A stretch of 64,000 nucleotides of DNA, taken from assembly GCF_014356525.2 (NCBI RefSeq), contig NC_052506.1, forward strand, positions 98,696,997-98,760,996, given 5' to 3'. The notes under the pieces were generated by a model. The model was not told the origin of the DNA. It saw only the letters and a program-made list of their open reading frames with translations, and did not search any database. This DNA is from Nilaparvata lugens (Eukaryota; Arthropoda; Insecta; Hemiptera; Delphacidae). Numbering within the stretch: position 1 is the stretch's first letter; each line of letters starts with the position of its first letter. A program made the position numbers and the translations under genes. Shown one piece after another: positions 34,060-48,014 of the stretch.

Positions 34060-35455
34060 ATGATTTCAATGTAGGTACTTAGAGAATAGGCCACGAAATC
34101 ACTTTTAATGTAACAGAAATTAGTACGGTAGCCCAATTCTAGAACAACAACTAGAATTCATAAAGTTCCTTTTTTAAATACTTGAATGTATATTGTACGT
34201 AAATATACATACCGTGAATAATATAATATGTCAATTCTGGAAAGTATATTTCATGTAAATCATCAACTTTCAGTATACATTCAATTTATTAAGGAATATA
34301 GGTCATAAAATCGCTATGAAACAATGAAAAATCAGTAACACAACGGTTTTAGCCTTACTAAGATTGAAATTCATCAAGTTCTCTTTTTAAAATATTTATA
34401 ATTTACGTACATTTACATAAATTATATGTCAATAATGAGACATATATTATATGTAAATGATTTACTTCGGTATACATTCAATTTATTGATGAATAGGCCA
34501 TAAAATCGCTATATGAAACAATGAAAAATCAGTAATATAGCGTTTTTAGCCTTACTACAATTAAAATTAATCAATAATTTCTTTTTAAATAATCGTATCT
34601 ATAATTTACGTGAATTTAAATAAATTATATGTCAATTATGAGACGTATATTATATGTAAATGATTTACTTCCAGTATACATTCAATTTATTGACAAATAG
34701 GCCATAAAATCGCTATATGAAACAATGAAAAATCAGTAACATAGTGTTTTTAGCCTTACTACAATTAAAATTAATCAATAATTTCTTTTTAAATAATCCT
34801 ATCTATAATTTACGTGAATTTACATAAATTATATGTCAATTATGAGACATATATTATATGTAAATGATTTACTTTCAGTATACATATTGGTTCAATTTAT
34901 TCACGAATAGGCCATGAAATTGCTATGGAACAATGAATAATGAGTAACACAACGGTTTTAGCCTTACTAAGATTAAAATTCATCAAGTTCTCTTTTTGAA
35001 AAATGTTGATATCCATAATGTAAGTGAATTTACATAAAATGTATGTCAATAATGAGACGTATATTATATGTAAATGATTAACTTCCAGTATACATTCAAT
35101 TTATTGATGAATAGACCATGAAATTGTTATAGGAAACAATGAAAAATCAGTAGCATAGCGTTTTTAGCCTTACTACAATTAAAATTAATCAATAATTTCT
35201 TTTTAAATGATCGTATCTATAATTTACGTGAATTTACATAGATTATATGTTAATTATGAGACATATATTATATGTAAATGATTTACTTCCAGTATACATT
35301 CAATTTATTAAGAAATAGGAGCCATGAAATCACTTTTAATCAAACAAAAATTAGTAGCCCAATTGTTTTAGCTCAGCTACAACTTGAATTCATTATGTTC
35401 TTTTTTTGAATACTTGAATGTATATTGTACGTAAATATACATAAATAATATGTAT
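34060..35455. repeat. Tandem array, about six units of about 204 bp
   Basis: The phrase AGTATACATTCAATTTATT recurs at about 34271, 34469, 34673, 34877 (with an insertion), 35087 and 35291, that is every 198-210 bp. Each unit also carries GCCATAAAATCGCTATATGA, TAGCCTTACTA and a short ACGT-containing stretch near AATTTACGTGAATTTACAT. First and last units are more diverged, as expected at array edges. One further unit lies alone at 53300-53480. Confidence 0.85.
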
Positions 35456-35599
35456 TTCCTGTTAAGTATCCCAGGTAGCACACCTACGTGTTTCCAACGT
35501 TGAAATTTGGTTGTTGAGGTTGAATAACCGTTAGCGGTTGAATTTTTCAACGTTTTAAATGCAATGTTGTTTTCAACGGTTGATCTATCGTTGAAAACA

Positions 35600-36887
35600 T
35601 GTTGAAAACGAGCTTCCAATTCCACCACTCACAGCGCTACAGTAGTCCTTACACAAAAACGGATCTATCAACGACGATCGACTGATCAACGCCATTTCAT
35701 GTTTGAATTCTCATCACGTTAATGAAAGCTGTGAACTCTTTTAGAAGAGTCTACCTATTCCACTTTGACTTGGTAAGTTTATTTAATTTATTATTCTTAT
35801 TTAAAAGATGAGATTGTTTGGTGATTTATTGTCTAAACTTCAAAACAAATATTGTGTGTTGAACATAATTATGTTTACATTTGAGGTTAGGGTTAGGTAA
35901 GTTATATTATGTTTTAAATTAGAGGGCTCTAATTTAATATAATTATTAAAAATTAATATAATACAATAAGCTTTGTTTTAAGTATTTTACATGTAGCCTA
36001 CTACTTAACTTCCAAATAAATTACTATTACTTTGATTCCTGCACAAATATTTTCATTATGCTATCTATGTATTATTTTTGTCACAGGACTGCTTGTGTTG
36101 AGAAATTCCATCGAACTTAATATAATAACACTGAACTTAATATAATATAAATCACTTAACATCAAAGTGATTGCTTTTAACAAGTTCAGTAATTAACTCG
36201 GTGATCCAAGAAATTGAAAACGGGTGTCTGGAGTTCAGCTCATAAATATTAACATTTTCCAAAATATCGTCATTCCATGGTGACGAAATTTAGCTTAAAC
36301 TTGTTCATTTTAAAATTAAATTTTCAATTAATTTATGCATGTTTACAACCCATATATGTCAAGGATATTTTTGATTAATTTCATTGTGATTTTAAACTTT
36401 TGGTCTAGGTTTACAAAATTTAGTAGGCCAATAAAAAATGGTTGAAATATCGGGATACAACTGTTTTTTTCATAAAACTAAGTATATACCTACAGTAACT
36501 ATTAAATTTTACTCATAAATCTAAAAAATAAATTTTCTACCGATTTTATATAGAGCCTTATTTGTTTACTTCTATAGGCCTAATGAAAGAGGAGTATTTC
36601 AAGTTAAAATTCGTCTATGCTACAAAATTTGGAAACCCAATATTCTTACTTTATTCTTAGTTCTTTTGAATGTTTGAATGAACAGCTGGCGTGACTTTCT
36701 CGTCTGACTATTGTATAGTAATGGACTATTTTTATCTAAAAAACAGTCATCACCTCGCCTTGTGATTCAAAATATCAATGTGTATAACAAAATATCAAAT
36801 AATGTATAACATTATTAGATGTGCACTTGAGAAAAATTTCTGTACTTGTTGTTAAAAGCAATTCCCTTTTAACCATGCAACATCTGT
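35600..36887. other. Left flank of the LTR composite
   Basis: AT-rich sequence with no coding frame. A splice-donor-like TTGGTAAGTTT occurs at about 35771. It ends CATCTGT at 36887, where the LTR composite begins. Confidence 0.45.
36884..36887. repeat. Target-site duplication CTGT, left
   Basis: CTGT directly before TGTGCC; it matches 52402-52405. Confidence 0.65.
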
Positions 36888-39281
36888 TGTGCCAAAGAAG
36901 ATAATTTTGAATAAAATTAAGAATTTAGAAATAGGCCGACACATCTAGAAAATACCTGAGTCTATACCTAATTCATGCAGGTGAACGGGCTAGAGTCAAG
37001 AAAACTTCAATTAATCTTGCCATGCCTGATTTAATAGGTTTATACTATAGAATAACACTACAATTTGAAATAATAGAAAAATACAAACAGCTTCAATAAA
37101 CATTGGCAGCTAAAATCGAACAACAGAAACAACAATATCATGTTACTTTGTTGACATTCTTCATCTGATTCGGGGGCGCATTACTATCCCCGTTTAGATA
37201 GCAATACGTCACAAAACCAAACAAGATCAGTCATAAAATAACCAATCAATTTCAACATGAATTACTCAAGAAAGAAAAAAACCCGTTGAACCCAAATTTC
37301 GTCGATAGTAACCCATATAACCCATTTCATAATAATTTTGAATCCCCACTTTTTATTGACATTCTCGAATGAACCTTTGTTTCACTACACTGCACTTTCG
37401 TTGGTTTGTACGTTGCTTTATCGTCGGGGTTACAGTACCTTGTTTTTGGCGGTGAGCTTTTACCGGTTGAATTTGGCTTGACGGCGACGTCCTCTTACGT
37501 CCCTAGACCTGTCGTCTGAACGGGTGTCTTGAAGCGGTTTTACATAAAGTTGCGGAACCAAAGGGGTGGTAGTACAAGAAGTTGGTTTGGGGACACACAT
37601 GAACCGCTGTAAATAAATGTATTACAGCATTAATTTCTAACTCTTCCTACAATTCATCAAAAGCTAAAACAGGAGTTTATTCTGTTATTTAATTTAGATT
37701 TTATCTTGACGTTCTGATTTCCTTCTCAAAATTTAACAGATTTAAAACAAATTTACTTGCCAGAGTGTCATTAATCTACAATGCAACTTTATGAAAACAC
37801 TCGTAATAAATTAATATAATGCTTTTAGAAAAATGAATACTTCATTAATTATGATGTTAACTTTTATGATATTTTTCGTTTGGTTTGCAAAATCAAATAT
37901 AATTTTTCATATAGTAGCTCGGCTAGTATTGTTGGAAACTTGTGCGCTAGCCAACATTTATTTTATTTATTAATTATGAACTTTAGGACGCAATCCAAGT
38001 GTAAATAACGGGCATTTGCCCAAAACTGCTCAGAACCTTAATTAAAAATGAACATTCCAGAGTTTATGATTTGATTTACCTACAAATACAAGTCCACAAA
38101 CTAGTATCAACTGAAATTATGAATTTATCACCTAATAAAACAAGACACTTTATAACACAATAAAAGAAAAAAATATTAAAATTTGAACATTCATTAATAT
38201 TAATTTCCTGGAGAAGAAAAACTTTCTTCTTCATCTATTAAGATTTCTATCATAAAAAATTTACTAAATCATTCGAAAGCCTTAATGACATAAGAAAACA
38301 GAGTCTGAAAAATATAAATTATAAAATGTCATAAACTCAATATGAACATAATCTTAAAAATTTCATTCCAATTTAAATGCTATCTTCCTGACTTTCAGCA
38401 ATACTCTACGATAATATATCTCCAGAAACAATAACTCAAATGTAACGTAACTGAAAACTTTCTATACTTCTGTAGAAAAAAAATTTATAATTATCTTCCA
38501 TCACTAATAAAATCAAAAGGATTATTCTCAATCAATGTTATTAACTTGAAAAATAACAGGCTTAATTAATTCAATACTCTTATGGAAGTTTCAATCAATT
38601 CAATTCCCTAAATTATATTTTAACCTTATTTTACGTACCTTAGCAGTTATTTGAAGAAACAATTATTCGTACATGATGAAGAAACACAATTAAACCTTTC
38701 AGGACATGGCGCTACTAGAAAATTTAAACTTTAATAAAAATAAAACTAGCTCCTACATTAACTAATGAAATACTTGTAAACCTGCCCAAAAAGGGCGATA
38801 CATAATGACTACATCTTTACTCTCGTAGTGCTCCTAGCAAAGTGTCCTCCGGAACGTAATCTGGTCTGTCGGCTGGGGAATCGCCCCACTACTGTATTTA
38901 GAAACAGGTCTCCTATTGGGCGAATGGAATCAATTTGACCAATCGTCGCGTGGCTTCTACAGCCTTTGGACCAAATAGTAACTGCAAAATCGGTGGTTTG
39001 TTATAATTTCAAAGCTTGCTGTTTTCCAACTTATCGCATTTTATGTCGCGACAAGAAGGCTAAGTTTTAGAGATAATTCTATAATCTACATTCCTCGACG
39101 ACTCGGAGCCACAATTTTTAAATATCTATCATGGGAAACTCGAAGTCATGGCCGGTCATAATAGAGAGAGAAAATAATTTATTTCGCTAACTCACTTACA
39201 ATAATGGCTCTAGTCTATTGCGTATTAAATTTACTATTATAACTAGGGAAAAGGCCTGAATTAAAGAGAGTGCCCGGCACA
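36888..39281 (-). repeat. LTR 1, full length (2394 bp)
   Basis: Plus-strand ends TGTGCCAAAG and GTGCCCGGCACA. It contains the 1.7 kb absent from LTR 2 (37163-38879). The sequence next to the LTR 5' end in internal 1 is CACCGGAAGGAAGGGGAG on the minus strand, a clear polypurine tract that fixes the orientation. Confidence 0.75.
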
Positions 39282-42200
39282 CTCCCCTTCCTTCCGGTGT
39301 GAAACACGCAAAAAGAAATCTAATCAGGATATGTTACCATAGAGGCATTCTGTATGATTTGGAGAGTCGAATTTCTGGATTGATAGTAGGATCCAATTTG
39401 AAGCGGGCCCTCTTCAAAAGAAATCTCTTTAATCATTCCGAAATTCAGCAAAATGTATATCTAATTGAGATTTGTGGCAAGAGTCTTTAAAACTGTGGCA
39501 AGAGTCAGGACAAAACAATATGGGCGTGTCCACCTTTTAAGTAGACACTAAAGACGGACCGAGTATAATAATCTTGAATACTTCAATCACTTTATTGAGT
39601 CCCTGGTTATTTTCTTGGCAAACTCTAACAAGGGAAAACGTTTAAAAGACATCATAGTTTTAATTGGTTCTATGTTACTCTGCTGTTGTAAAATATGAAG
39701 TACGTTTGATCATAATAGTAAAGGATGAAACTTTTTCACTCAGCTGAATGTATTGAAATCTAACTATCATTACTATATAGTTGAGAGTGCAATATATTTT
39801 TAACAATATAAAGCAATTCAGTAGGCAATACTATTCTACATCGACTACGATTCAAAGGTAATAATGGTTGAAACTGCAACGCTAGCGAGCCATCGGAGAG
39901 CAATGACACACGCTTGATGTACATTCCGTAGCTATGAAAATTTCTATCCATTATTGTATTCCAGCAGGAAATCTCTATCACTGAATTGTATTAAAGTGAA
40001 CTAAAACGGAATCAGTTGAACTGAATAAACCTATGATAAGATTATAATTGTATTAATCACGGAAGGTAAACTAATAAAGAATAGGGATATCAACAAAATA
40101 ATATGAAATATAAAGCGAATAGAATATAAAATATGAGGCCTTAGACATTATTCTTATTATTTTATGAATGGAATATATTTTATCTATATGTACTAACTCC
40201 TAACTATGTGAATGTATAATCCTTAACTATGAATGGATGAGTATTAAGCTATTGAAAATGGGTATAGTATAGAATATTATGATAAATCGTCTTATGCTAA
40301 ATAACTTATTATTATTATTATTATTAGAGACATCATTTACATACATAGTATTATGACTGTTGATGACTTCAAAAATTGATCATCACCCGATTTACCAAAC
40401 AATCAATTATCTACTACCGTGAGAAAACTGTACAATAATTTCAATTACCGCGAGTATGCAGCCGTGCATGAAATAAAATTAAACCTAATTCACCTACCTA
40501 AATATATTTAATATTACGAAGTTAATAACATAATTTAATGACTAATCTAGTTGCGCAAGTTATTTACATTCCGGAATTTCTTCTATATACTTTATATTGT
40601 CACGTAACAAAATCTTTGACTAACCCTTCCTGAACCCGTAATGAATCCTTCTAACAAATACGGTAAATATCTTTATCATAACTCCTTTTTCTCTTTTCTC
40701 CTTCTCATTCATTAGGAATCATCTCGTTGAGTGTATAGAGACAAGGCTATAGAGTGGCGCCATACTCACAAAAACCTATCCAATTATAACTCACGACAAA
40801 AAATCTTGCCTTCAATAGACTGATCTGTTTCCTATTTTTTTCTGATCTGTTTCGGATATTTTTCAACATGACTCAAGCGTGATTTTGCATTATAATATTC
40901 CAGTAGGAAACCTTCACCACAGAACGTTAGTCAAAACAAAACTATGATATCGGGTGCCAGGCTTTAATCGACAATAATAATTCTGTATTTCACTTCTCAC
41001 TAGAGTACGTGACATTTTCTCTAAACACTGGAAGCATAGGCTACTATTACACCATTACTGATTTACAAGTGCACTGACATTTCCAACCTTACTGGAGCCT
41101 CACATATTTCTCAACAATAAACTTCATATCCAACTAGTTTCAATTACTCTACTAGCTCTCAAAACATCCCAACTTGGAGAACTTGATTGCAATTTTACTA
41201 TTCATCATTAAAAAATTTATCATTTCATTAAAGATTTTCCTATTTTTTTTTTATTTATTAATACCTTTTGACTACTTATCTCTAAAGGGTCCTACTACTG
41301 TTAATTACCTCAATTTAATTTTCCCAACAAAAATTCTATTTCCTTTTTGACACGAATTTTCCTACATATTTCTACTTTCATATCCCCAATTAACCTTTTA
41401 ATCAACCTTTCAACTCTCAACTACAGGATAATTTAAACTCATTCTTAACTCAAGAGATTTTTTCCCTTTTCATTTCAAATTCAACTAGAAGAATTTCACT
41501 GCTAATTTTATTTTAATTTAACCCGTTCAGTACTGTTCCAATATTTATTTCTACTTTCACTAATAACCATTTTAACATTACCTAGGTACTCGAAAAAGTT
41601 TCTCTGTTATTTTATTTGTATACCTTAACTAATCACTTTAAATATTCATTGTCTAAAACTTTCAGTTTTCGTTACCATACCAAATTTCTAAGCAACTTTA
41701 AACTCAATAATACCCCTTTTTTTTACTAATTATTACTTGTGTTTTTGCGGCTGACTTTCCTACCAAACATTAACGAACCTTTTGACTGGGCTTCCCTAAA
41801 CTGCATTACGCTGATTGTTTTCCTTACAATCACTACGAAGACTCACTAAATATTCTAGATTTCGGTTTACGTTATTCTACTGACGAGCCCCATAACTCTC
41901 GAATGAACCAGACCGTTTACTAGATACAAAAAATCTCAGCTCACACCATCTTCGGTGCCTTTCGCTAAAATTATACAATTCCACCGTACAAATTTGCAAG
42001 GTTAGTCACAGCTAAATTCCTTGATTTGTTACATGGACAACTTTCGGGCAGTGCTCCGTTCTCTCTGGACACGGACCTACACTCGCGCCGATTACCTAAA
42101 TTCAACAACAACACACATAGGCAGGACATCCCCGTGTCCTCCTCTAAATCTTGAGTCTCAACTAAACAAAAAAAAAATTCCCCACAGTCTACAGGAAACG

Positions 42201-43199
42201 TTACCAACACAACGGATCTTTACACTATCACTACGCATGCCTACCGCAAAAATCACACCCTAAAAAAAATATTTCCAATAATAAAACTGATTCACCTTTT
42301 CGAGAATAAACATTACTGATAAAGGGACTTAACAACCTCATCTCAATCAACTTATTTTTATACAAATTCCCAAGGATTTGATCATCGTTTCAACTTTAAT
42401 CTACAATATCTAATTATTCAGTTTAAACATCTCAAGGCCAAAACTACTCATCAACTTTTCAAAACTACATATCAACAATAACTAATAAAACAGTTTCCTA
42501 TTTATTCTCTGATTACCTTCGATCTACCTAGACTTATCAAAAAAATTTTCTATTTTCCTCAAACATTCTCCCATAATAATTTCCCAATTTTCCTAATTTA
42601 CTTGGGTTGACCTTTAAAATCTCAATATTCACTTTCACTACTACTATAATGATATTCCACTACCAGACGTGAGACCAGAATACGTACGTTGACATTACAA
42701 TAATTTCTATCATCATTCACGGAATTACAGAATGCAAAAAATTTATTCAGCACTTAAAATCAGTAGTTTTTCACCTATGCTAGTTTCTTCTACTAATTTC
42801 TATTCTACCGTTAAACCTTTAATTTCTCAAAAAATCAATTTCAATATCAAGTTTTAGAATACTTTCAACTTGAGCTTCAATGATACCTAACTTTATCTTT
42901 AAGCACTTCAAAAGATTATCATTTTAATGGTTTAACATAACTGAATAACTTTCCTGTTTCATCTACAATTATTTAAACTTCAGAAAAATTGGAGTAGCAA
43001 CAATAAATTATTCATTCAACTCCAAACCCAAAATATTGACAGTTAACACGTTCACAGAATGAATTATTAAGTATAGACTCAGAAAAATTGATCTAGTATT
43101 ATTAGAGTAAGTTATGAAAAATTTAATTTTTTAGAAAATTTGAATTCCAGAGATTTAAATATCTCTAGACAGAGATTAAATATCTCTAGTGCGCAGTTG
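39282..43199 (-). repeat. Internal region 1 (3918 bp), non-coding
   Basis: Only frames up to 80 codons are present, and the same short frames recur in the other copies because the DNA is duplicated. The plus strand is strongly pyrimidine-rich (about 41100-42900), unlike coding DNA. Next to the LTR 3' end is CAACTGCGCACTAGAG (minus strand); it does not look like a usual primer-binding site starting TGG. Confidence 0.7.
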
Positions 43200-43877
43200 T
43201 GTGCCAAAGAAGATAATTTTGAATAAAATTAAGAATTTAGAAATAGGCCGACACATCTAGAAAATACCTGAGTCTATACCTAATTCATGCAGGTGAACGG
43301 GCTAGAGTCAAGAAAACTTCAATTAATCTTGCCATGCCTGATTTAATAGGTTTATACTATAGAATAACACTACAATTTGAAATAATAGAAAAATACAAAC
43401 AGCTTCAATAAACATTGGCAGCTAAAATCGAACAACAGAAACAACAATATCATGTTACTTTGTTGACATTCTTCAATCGCCCCACTACTGTATTTAGAAA
43501 CAGGTCTCCTATTGGGCGAATGGAATCAATTTGACCAATCGTCGCGTGGCTTCTACAGCCTTTGGACCAAATAGTAACTGCAAAATCGGTGGTTTGTTAT
43601 AATTTCAAAGCTTGCTGTTTTCCAACTTATCGCATTTTATGTCGCGACAAGAAGGCTAAGTTTTAGAGATAATTCTATAATCTACATTCCTCGACGACTC
43701 GGAGCCACAATTTTTAAATATCTATCATGGGAAACTCGAAGTCATGGCCGGTCATAATAGAGAGAGAAAATAATTTATTTCGCTAACTCACTTACAATAA
43801 TGGCTCTAGTCTATTGCGTATTAAATTTACTATTATAACTAGGGAAAAGGCCTGAATTAAAGAGAGTGCCCGGCACA
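43200..43877 (-). repeat. LTR 2, internally deleted (678 bp)
   Basis: Identical in layout to LTR 1 at both ends, but ATTCTTCA joins directly to ATCGCCCC. The deletion is 1716 bp with about 1 bp of shared sequence at the joint. Confidence 0.8.
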
Positions 43878-46800
43878 CTCCCCTTCCTTCCGGTGTGAAA
43901 CACGCAAAAAGAAATCTAATCAGGATATGTTACCATAGAGGCATTCTGTATGATTTGGAGAGTCGAATTTCTGGATTGATAGTAGGATCCAATTTGAAGC
44001 GGGCCCTCTTCAAAAGAAATCTCTTTAATCATTCCGAAATTCAGCAAAATGTATATCTAATTGAGATTTGTGGCAAGAGTCTTTAAAACTGTGGCAAGAG
44101 TCAGGACAAAACAATATGGGCGTGTCCACCTTTTAAGTAGACACTAAAGACGGACCGAGTATAATAATCTTGAATACTTCAATCACTTTATTGAGTCCCT
44201 GGTTATTTTCTTGGCAAACTCTAACAAGGGAAAACGTTTAAAAGACATCATAGTTTTAATTGGTTCTATGTTACTCTGCTGTTGTAAAATATGAAGTACG
44301 TTTGATCATAATAGTAAAGGATGAAACTTTTTCACTCAGCTGAATGTATTGAAATCTAACTATCATTACTATAGAGTTGAGAGTGCAATATATTTTTAAC
44401 AATATAAAGCAATTCAGTAGGCAATACTATTCTACATCGACTACGATTCAAAGATAATAATGGTTGAAACTGCAACGCTAGCGAGCCATCGGAGAGCAAT
44501 GACACACGCTTGATGTACATTCCGTAGCTATGAAAATTTCTATCCATTATTGTATTCCAGCAGGAAATCTCTATCACTGAATTGTATTAAAGTGAACTAA
44601 AACGGAATCAGTTGAACTGAATAAACCTATGATAAGATTATAATTGTATTAATCACGGAAGGTAAACTAATAAAGAATAGGGATATCAACAAAATAATAT
44701 GAAATATAAAGCGAATAGAATATAAAATATGAGGCCTTAGACATTATTCTTATTATTTTATGAATGGGAATATATTTTATCTATATGTACTAACTCCTAA
44801 CTATGTGAATGTATAATCCTTAACTATGAATGGATGAGTATTAAGCTATTGAAAATGGGTATAGTATAGAATATTATGATAAATCGTCTTATGCTAAATA
44901 ACTTATTATTATTATTATTATTAGAGACATCATTTACATACATAGTATTATGACTGTTGATGACTTCAAAAATTGATCATCACCCGATTTACCAAACAAT
45001 CATTATCTACTACCGTGAGAAAACTGTACAATAATTTCAATTACCGCGAGTATGCAGCCGTGCATGAAATAAAATTAAACCTAATTCACCTACCTAAATA
45101 TATTTAATATTACGAAGTTAATAACATAATTTAATGACTAATCTAGTTGCGCAAGTTATTTACATTCCGGAATTTCTTCTATATACTTTATATTGTCACG
45201 TAACAAAATCTTTGACTAACCCTTCCTGAACCCGTAATGAATCCTTCTAACAAATACGGTAAATATCTTTATCATAACTCCTTTTTCTCTTTTCTCCTTC
45301 TCATTCATTAGGAATCATCTCGTTGAGTGTATAGAGACAAGGCTATAGAGTGGCGCCATACTCACAAAAACCTATCCAATTATAACTCACGACAAAAAAT
45401 CTTGCCTTCAATAGACTGATCTGTTTCCTATTTTTTTCTGATCTGTTTCGGATATTTTTCAACATGACTCAAGCGTGATTTTGCATTATAATATTCCAGT
45501 AGGAAACCTTCACCACAGAACGTTAGTCAAAACAAAACTATGATATCGGGTGCCAGGCTTTAATCGACAATAATAATTCTGTATTTCACTTCTCACTAGA
45601 GTACGTGACATTTTCTCTAAACACTGGAAGCATAGGCTACTATTACACCATTACTGATTTACAAGTGCACTGACATTTCCAACCTTACTGGAGCCTCACA
45701 TATTTCTCAACAATAAACTTCATATCCAACTAGTTTCAATTACTCTACTAGCTCTCAAAACATCCCAACTTGGAGAACTTGATTGCAATTTTACTATTCA
45801 TCATTAAAAAATTTATCATTTCATTAAAGATTTTCCTATTTTTTTTTTATTTATTAATACCTTTTGACTACTTATCTCTAAAGGGTCCTACTACTGTTAA
45901 TTACCTCAATTTAATTTTCCCAACAAAAATTCTATTTCCTTTTTGACACGAATTTTCCTACATATTTCTACTTTCATATCCCCAATTAACCTTTTAATCA
46001 ACCTTTCAACTCTCAACTACAGGATAATTTAAACTCATTCTTAACTCAAGAGATTTTTTCCCTTTTCATTTCAAATTCAACTAGAAGAATTTCACTGCTA
46101 ATTTTATTTTAATTTAACCCGTTCAGTACTGTTCCAATATTTATTTCTACTTTCACTAATAACCATTTTAACATTACCTAGGTACTCGAAAAAGTTTCTC
46201 TGTTATTTTATTTGTATACCTTAACTAATCACTTTAAATATTCATTGTCTAAAACTTTCAGTTTTCGTTACCATACCAAATTTCTAAGCAACTTTAAACT
46301 CAATAATACCCCTTTTTTTTACTAATTATTACTTGTGTTTTTGCGGCTGACTTTCCTACCAAACATTAACGAACCTTTTGACTGGGCTTCCCTAAACTGC
46401 ATTACGCTGATTGTTTTCCTTACAATCACTACGAAGACTCACTAAATATTCTAGATTTCGGTTTACGTTATTCTACTGACGAGCCCCATAACTCTCGAAT
46501 GAACCAGACCGTTTACTAGATACAAAAAATCTCAGCTCACACCATCTTCGGTGCCTTTCGCTAAAATTATACAATTCCACCGTACAAATTTGCAAGGTTA
46601 GTCACAGCTAAATTCCTTGATTTGTTACATGGACAACTTTCGGGCAGTGCTCCGTTCTCTCTGGACACGGACCTACACTCGCGCCGATTACCTAAATTCA
46701 ACAACAACACACATAGGCAGGACATCCCCGTGTCCTCCTCTAAATCTTGAGTCTCAACTAAACAAAAAAAAAATTCCCCACAGTCTACAGGAAACGTTAC

Positions 46801-47796
46801 CAACACAACGGATCTTTACACTATCACTACGCATGCCTACCGCAAAAATCACACCCTAAAAAAAAATATTTCCAATAATAAAACTGATTCACCTTTTCGA
46901 GAATAAACATTACTGATAAAGGGACTTAACAACCTCATCTCAATCAACTTATTTTTATACAAATTCCCAAGGATTTGATCATCGTTTCAACTTTAATCTA
47001 CAATATCTAATTATTCAGTTTAAACATCTCAAGGCCAAAACTACTCATCAACTTTTCAAAACTACATATCAACAATAACTAATAAAACAGTTTCCTATTT
47101 ATTCTCTGATTACCTTCGATCTACCTAGACTTATCAAAAAAATTTTCTATTTTCCTCAAACATTCTCCCATAATAATTTCCCAATTTTCCTAATTTACTT
47201 GGGTTGACCTTTAAAATCTCAATATTCACTTTCACTACTACTATAATGATATTCCACTACCAGACGTGAGACCAGAATACGTACGTTGACATTACAATAA
47301 TTTCTATCATCATTCACGGAATTACAGAATGCAAAAAATTTATTCAGCACTTAAAATCAGTAGTTTTTCACCTATGCTAGTTTCTTCTACTAATTTCTAT
47401 TCTACCGTTAAACCTTTAATTTCTCAAAAAATCAATTTCAATATCAAGTTTTAGAATACTTTCAACTTGAGCTTCAATGATACCTAACTTTATCTTTAAG
47501 CACTTCAAAAGATTATCATTTTAATGGTTTAACATAACTGAATAACTTTCCTGTTTCATCTACAATTATTTAAACTTCAGAAAAATTGGAGTAGCAACAA
47601 TAAATTATTCATTCAACTCCAAACCCAAAATATTGACAGTTAACACGTTCACAGAATGAATTATTAAGTATAGACTCAGAAAAATTGATCTAGTATTATT
47701 AGAGTAAGTTATGAAAAATTTAATTTTTTAGAAAATTTGAATTCCAGAGATTTAAATATCTCTAGACAGAGATTAAATATCTCTAGTGCGCAGTTG
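43878..47796 (-). repeat. Internal region 2 (3919 bp), direct copy of internal 1
   Basis: Differences seen from internal 1 include TATATAGTTG to TATAGAGTTG (about 44370), CAAAGGTAAT to CAAAGATAAT (about 44452), an added G at about 44767 and loss of AT in CAATCAATTATC (about 45000). Confidence 0.85.
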
Positions 47797-47866
47797 TGTG
47801 CCAAAGAAGATAATTTTGAATAAAATTAAGAATTTAGAAATAGGCCGACACATCTAGAAAATACCT
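47797..47866 (-). repeat. LTR 3, 70-bp end piece at the palindrome centre
   Basis: It starts TGTGCCAAAG like LTRs 1 and 2 and breaks after AAAATACCT. The inverted copy then continues with ATTAAATCAGG. ACCT is shared by both sources at the joint (47863-47866). Confidence 0.8.
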
Positions 47867-48014
47867 ATTAAATCAGGCATGGCAAGATTAATTGAAGTTT
47901 TCTTGACTCTAGCCCGTTCACCTGCATGAATTAGGTATAGACTCAGGTATTTTCTAGATGTGTCGGCCTATTTCTAAATTCTTAATTTTATTCAAAATTA
48001 TCTTCTTTGGCACA
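47863..48014 (+). repeat. Inverted LTR end piece (152 bp)
   Basis: This is the reverse complement of 36888 to about 37039 and ends CTTTGGCACA. With 47797-47866 it forms the hairpin centre, with a loop of about 80 bp. Confidence 0.8.

Noticed and set aside
35880..35900. GGTTAGGGTTAGG-like phrase as telomeric repeat
   Set aside because: Only two units, not an array, and insects usually use TTAGG.
39299..39490. 63-codon frame repeated at 43895 and 51727 (inverted)
   Set aside because: It recurs only because the retroelement internal region is copied three times. No domain, no codon bias, and it lies next to the polypurine tract.
41971..42263. Overlapping 79- and 80-codon frames on opposite strands, repeated at 46567 and 48951
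   Set aside because: Same reason: copied non-coding DNA. The sequences show no family resemblance.
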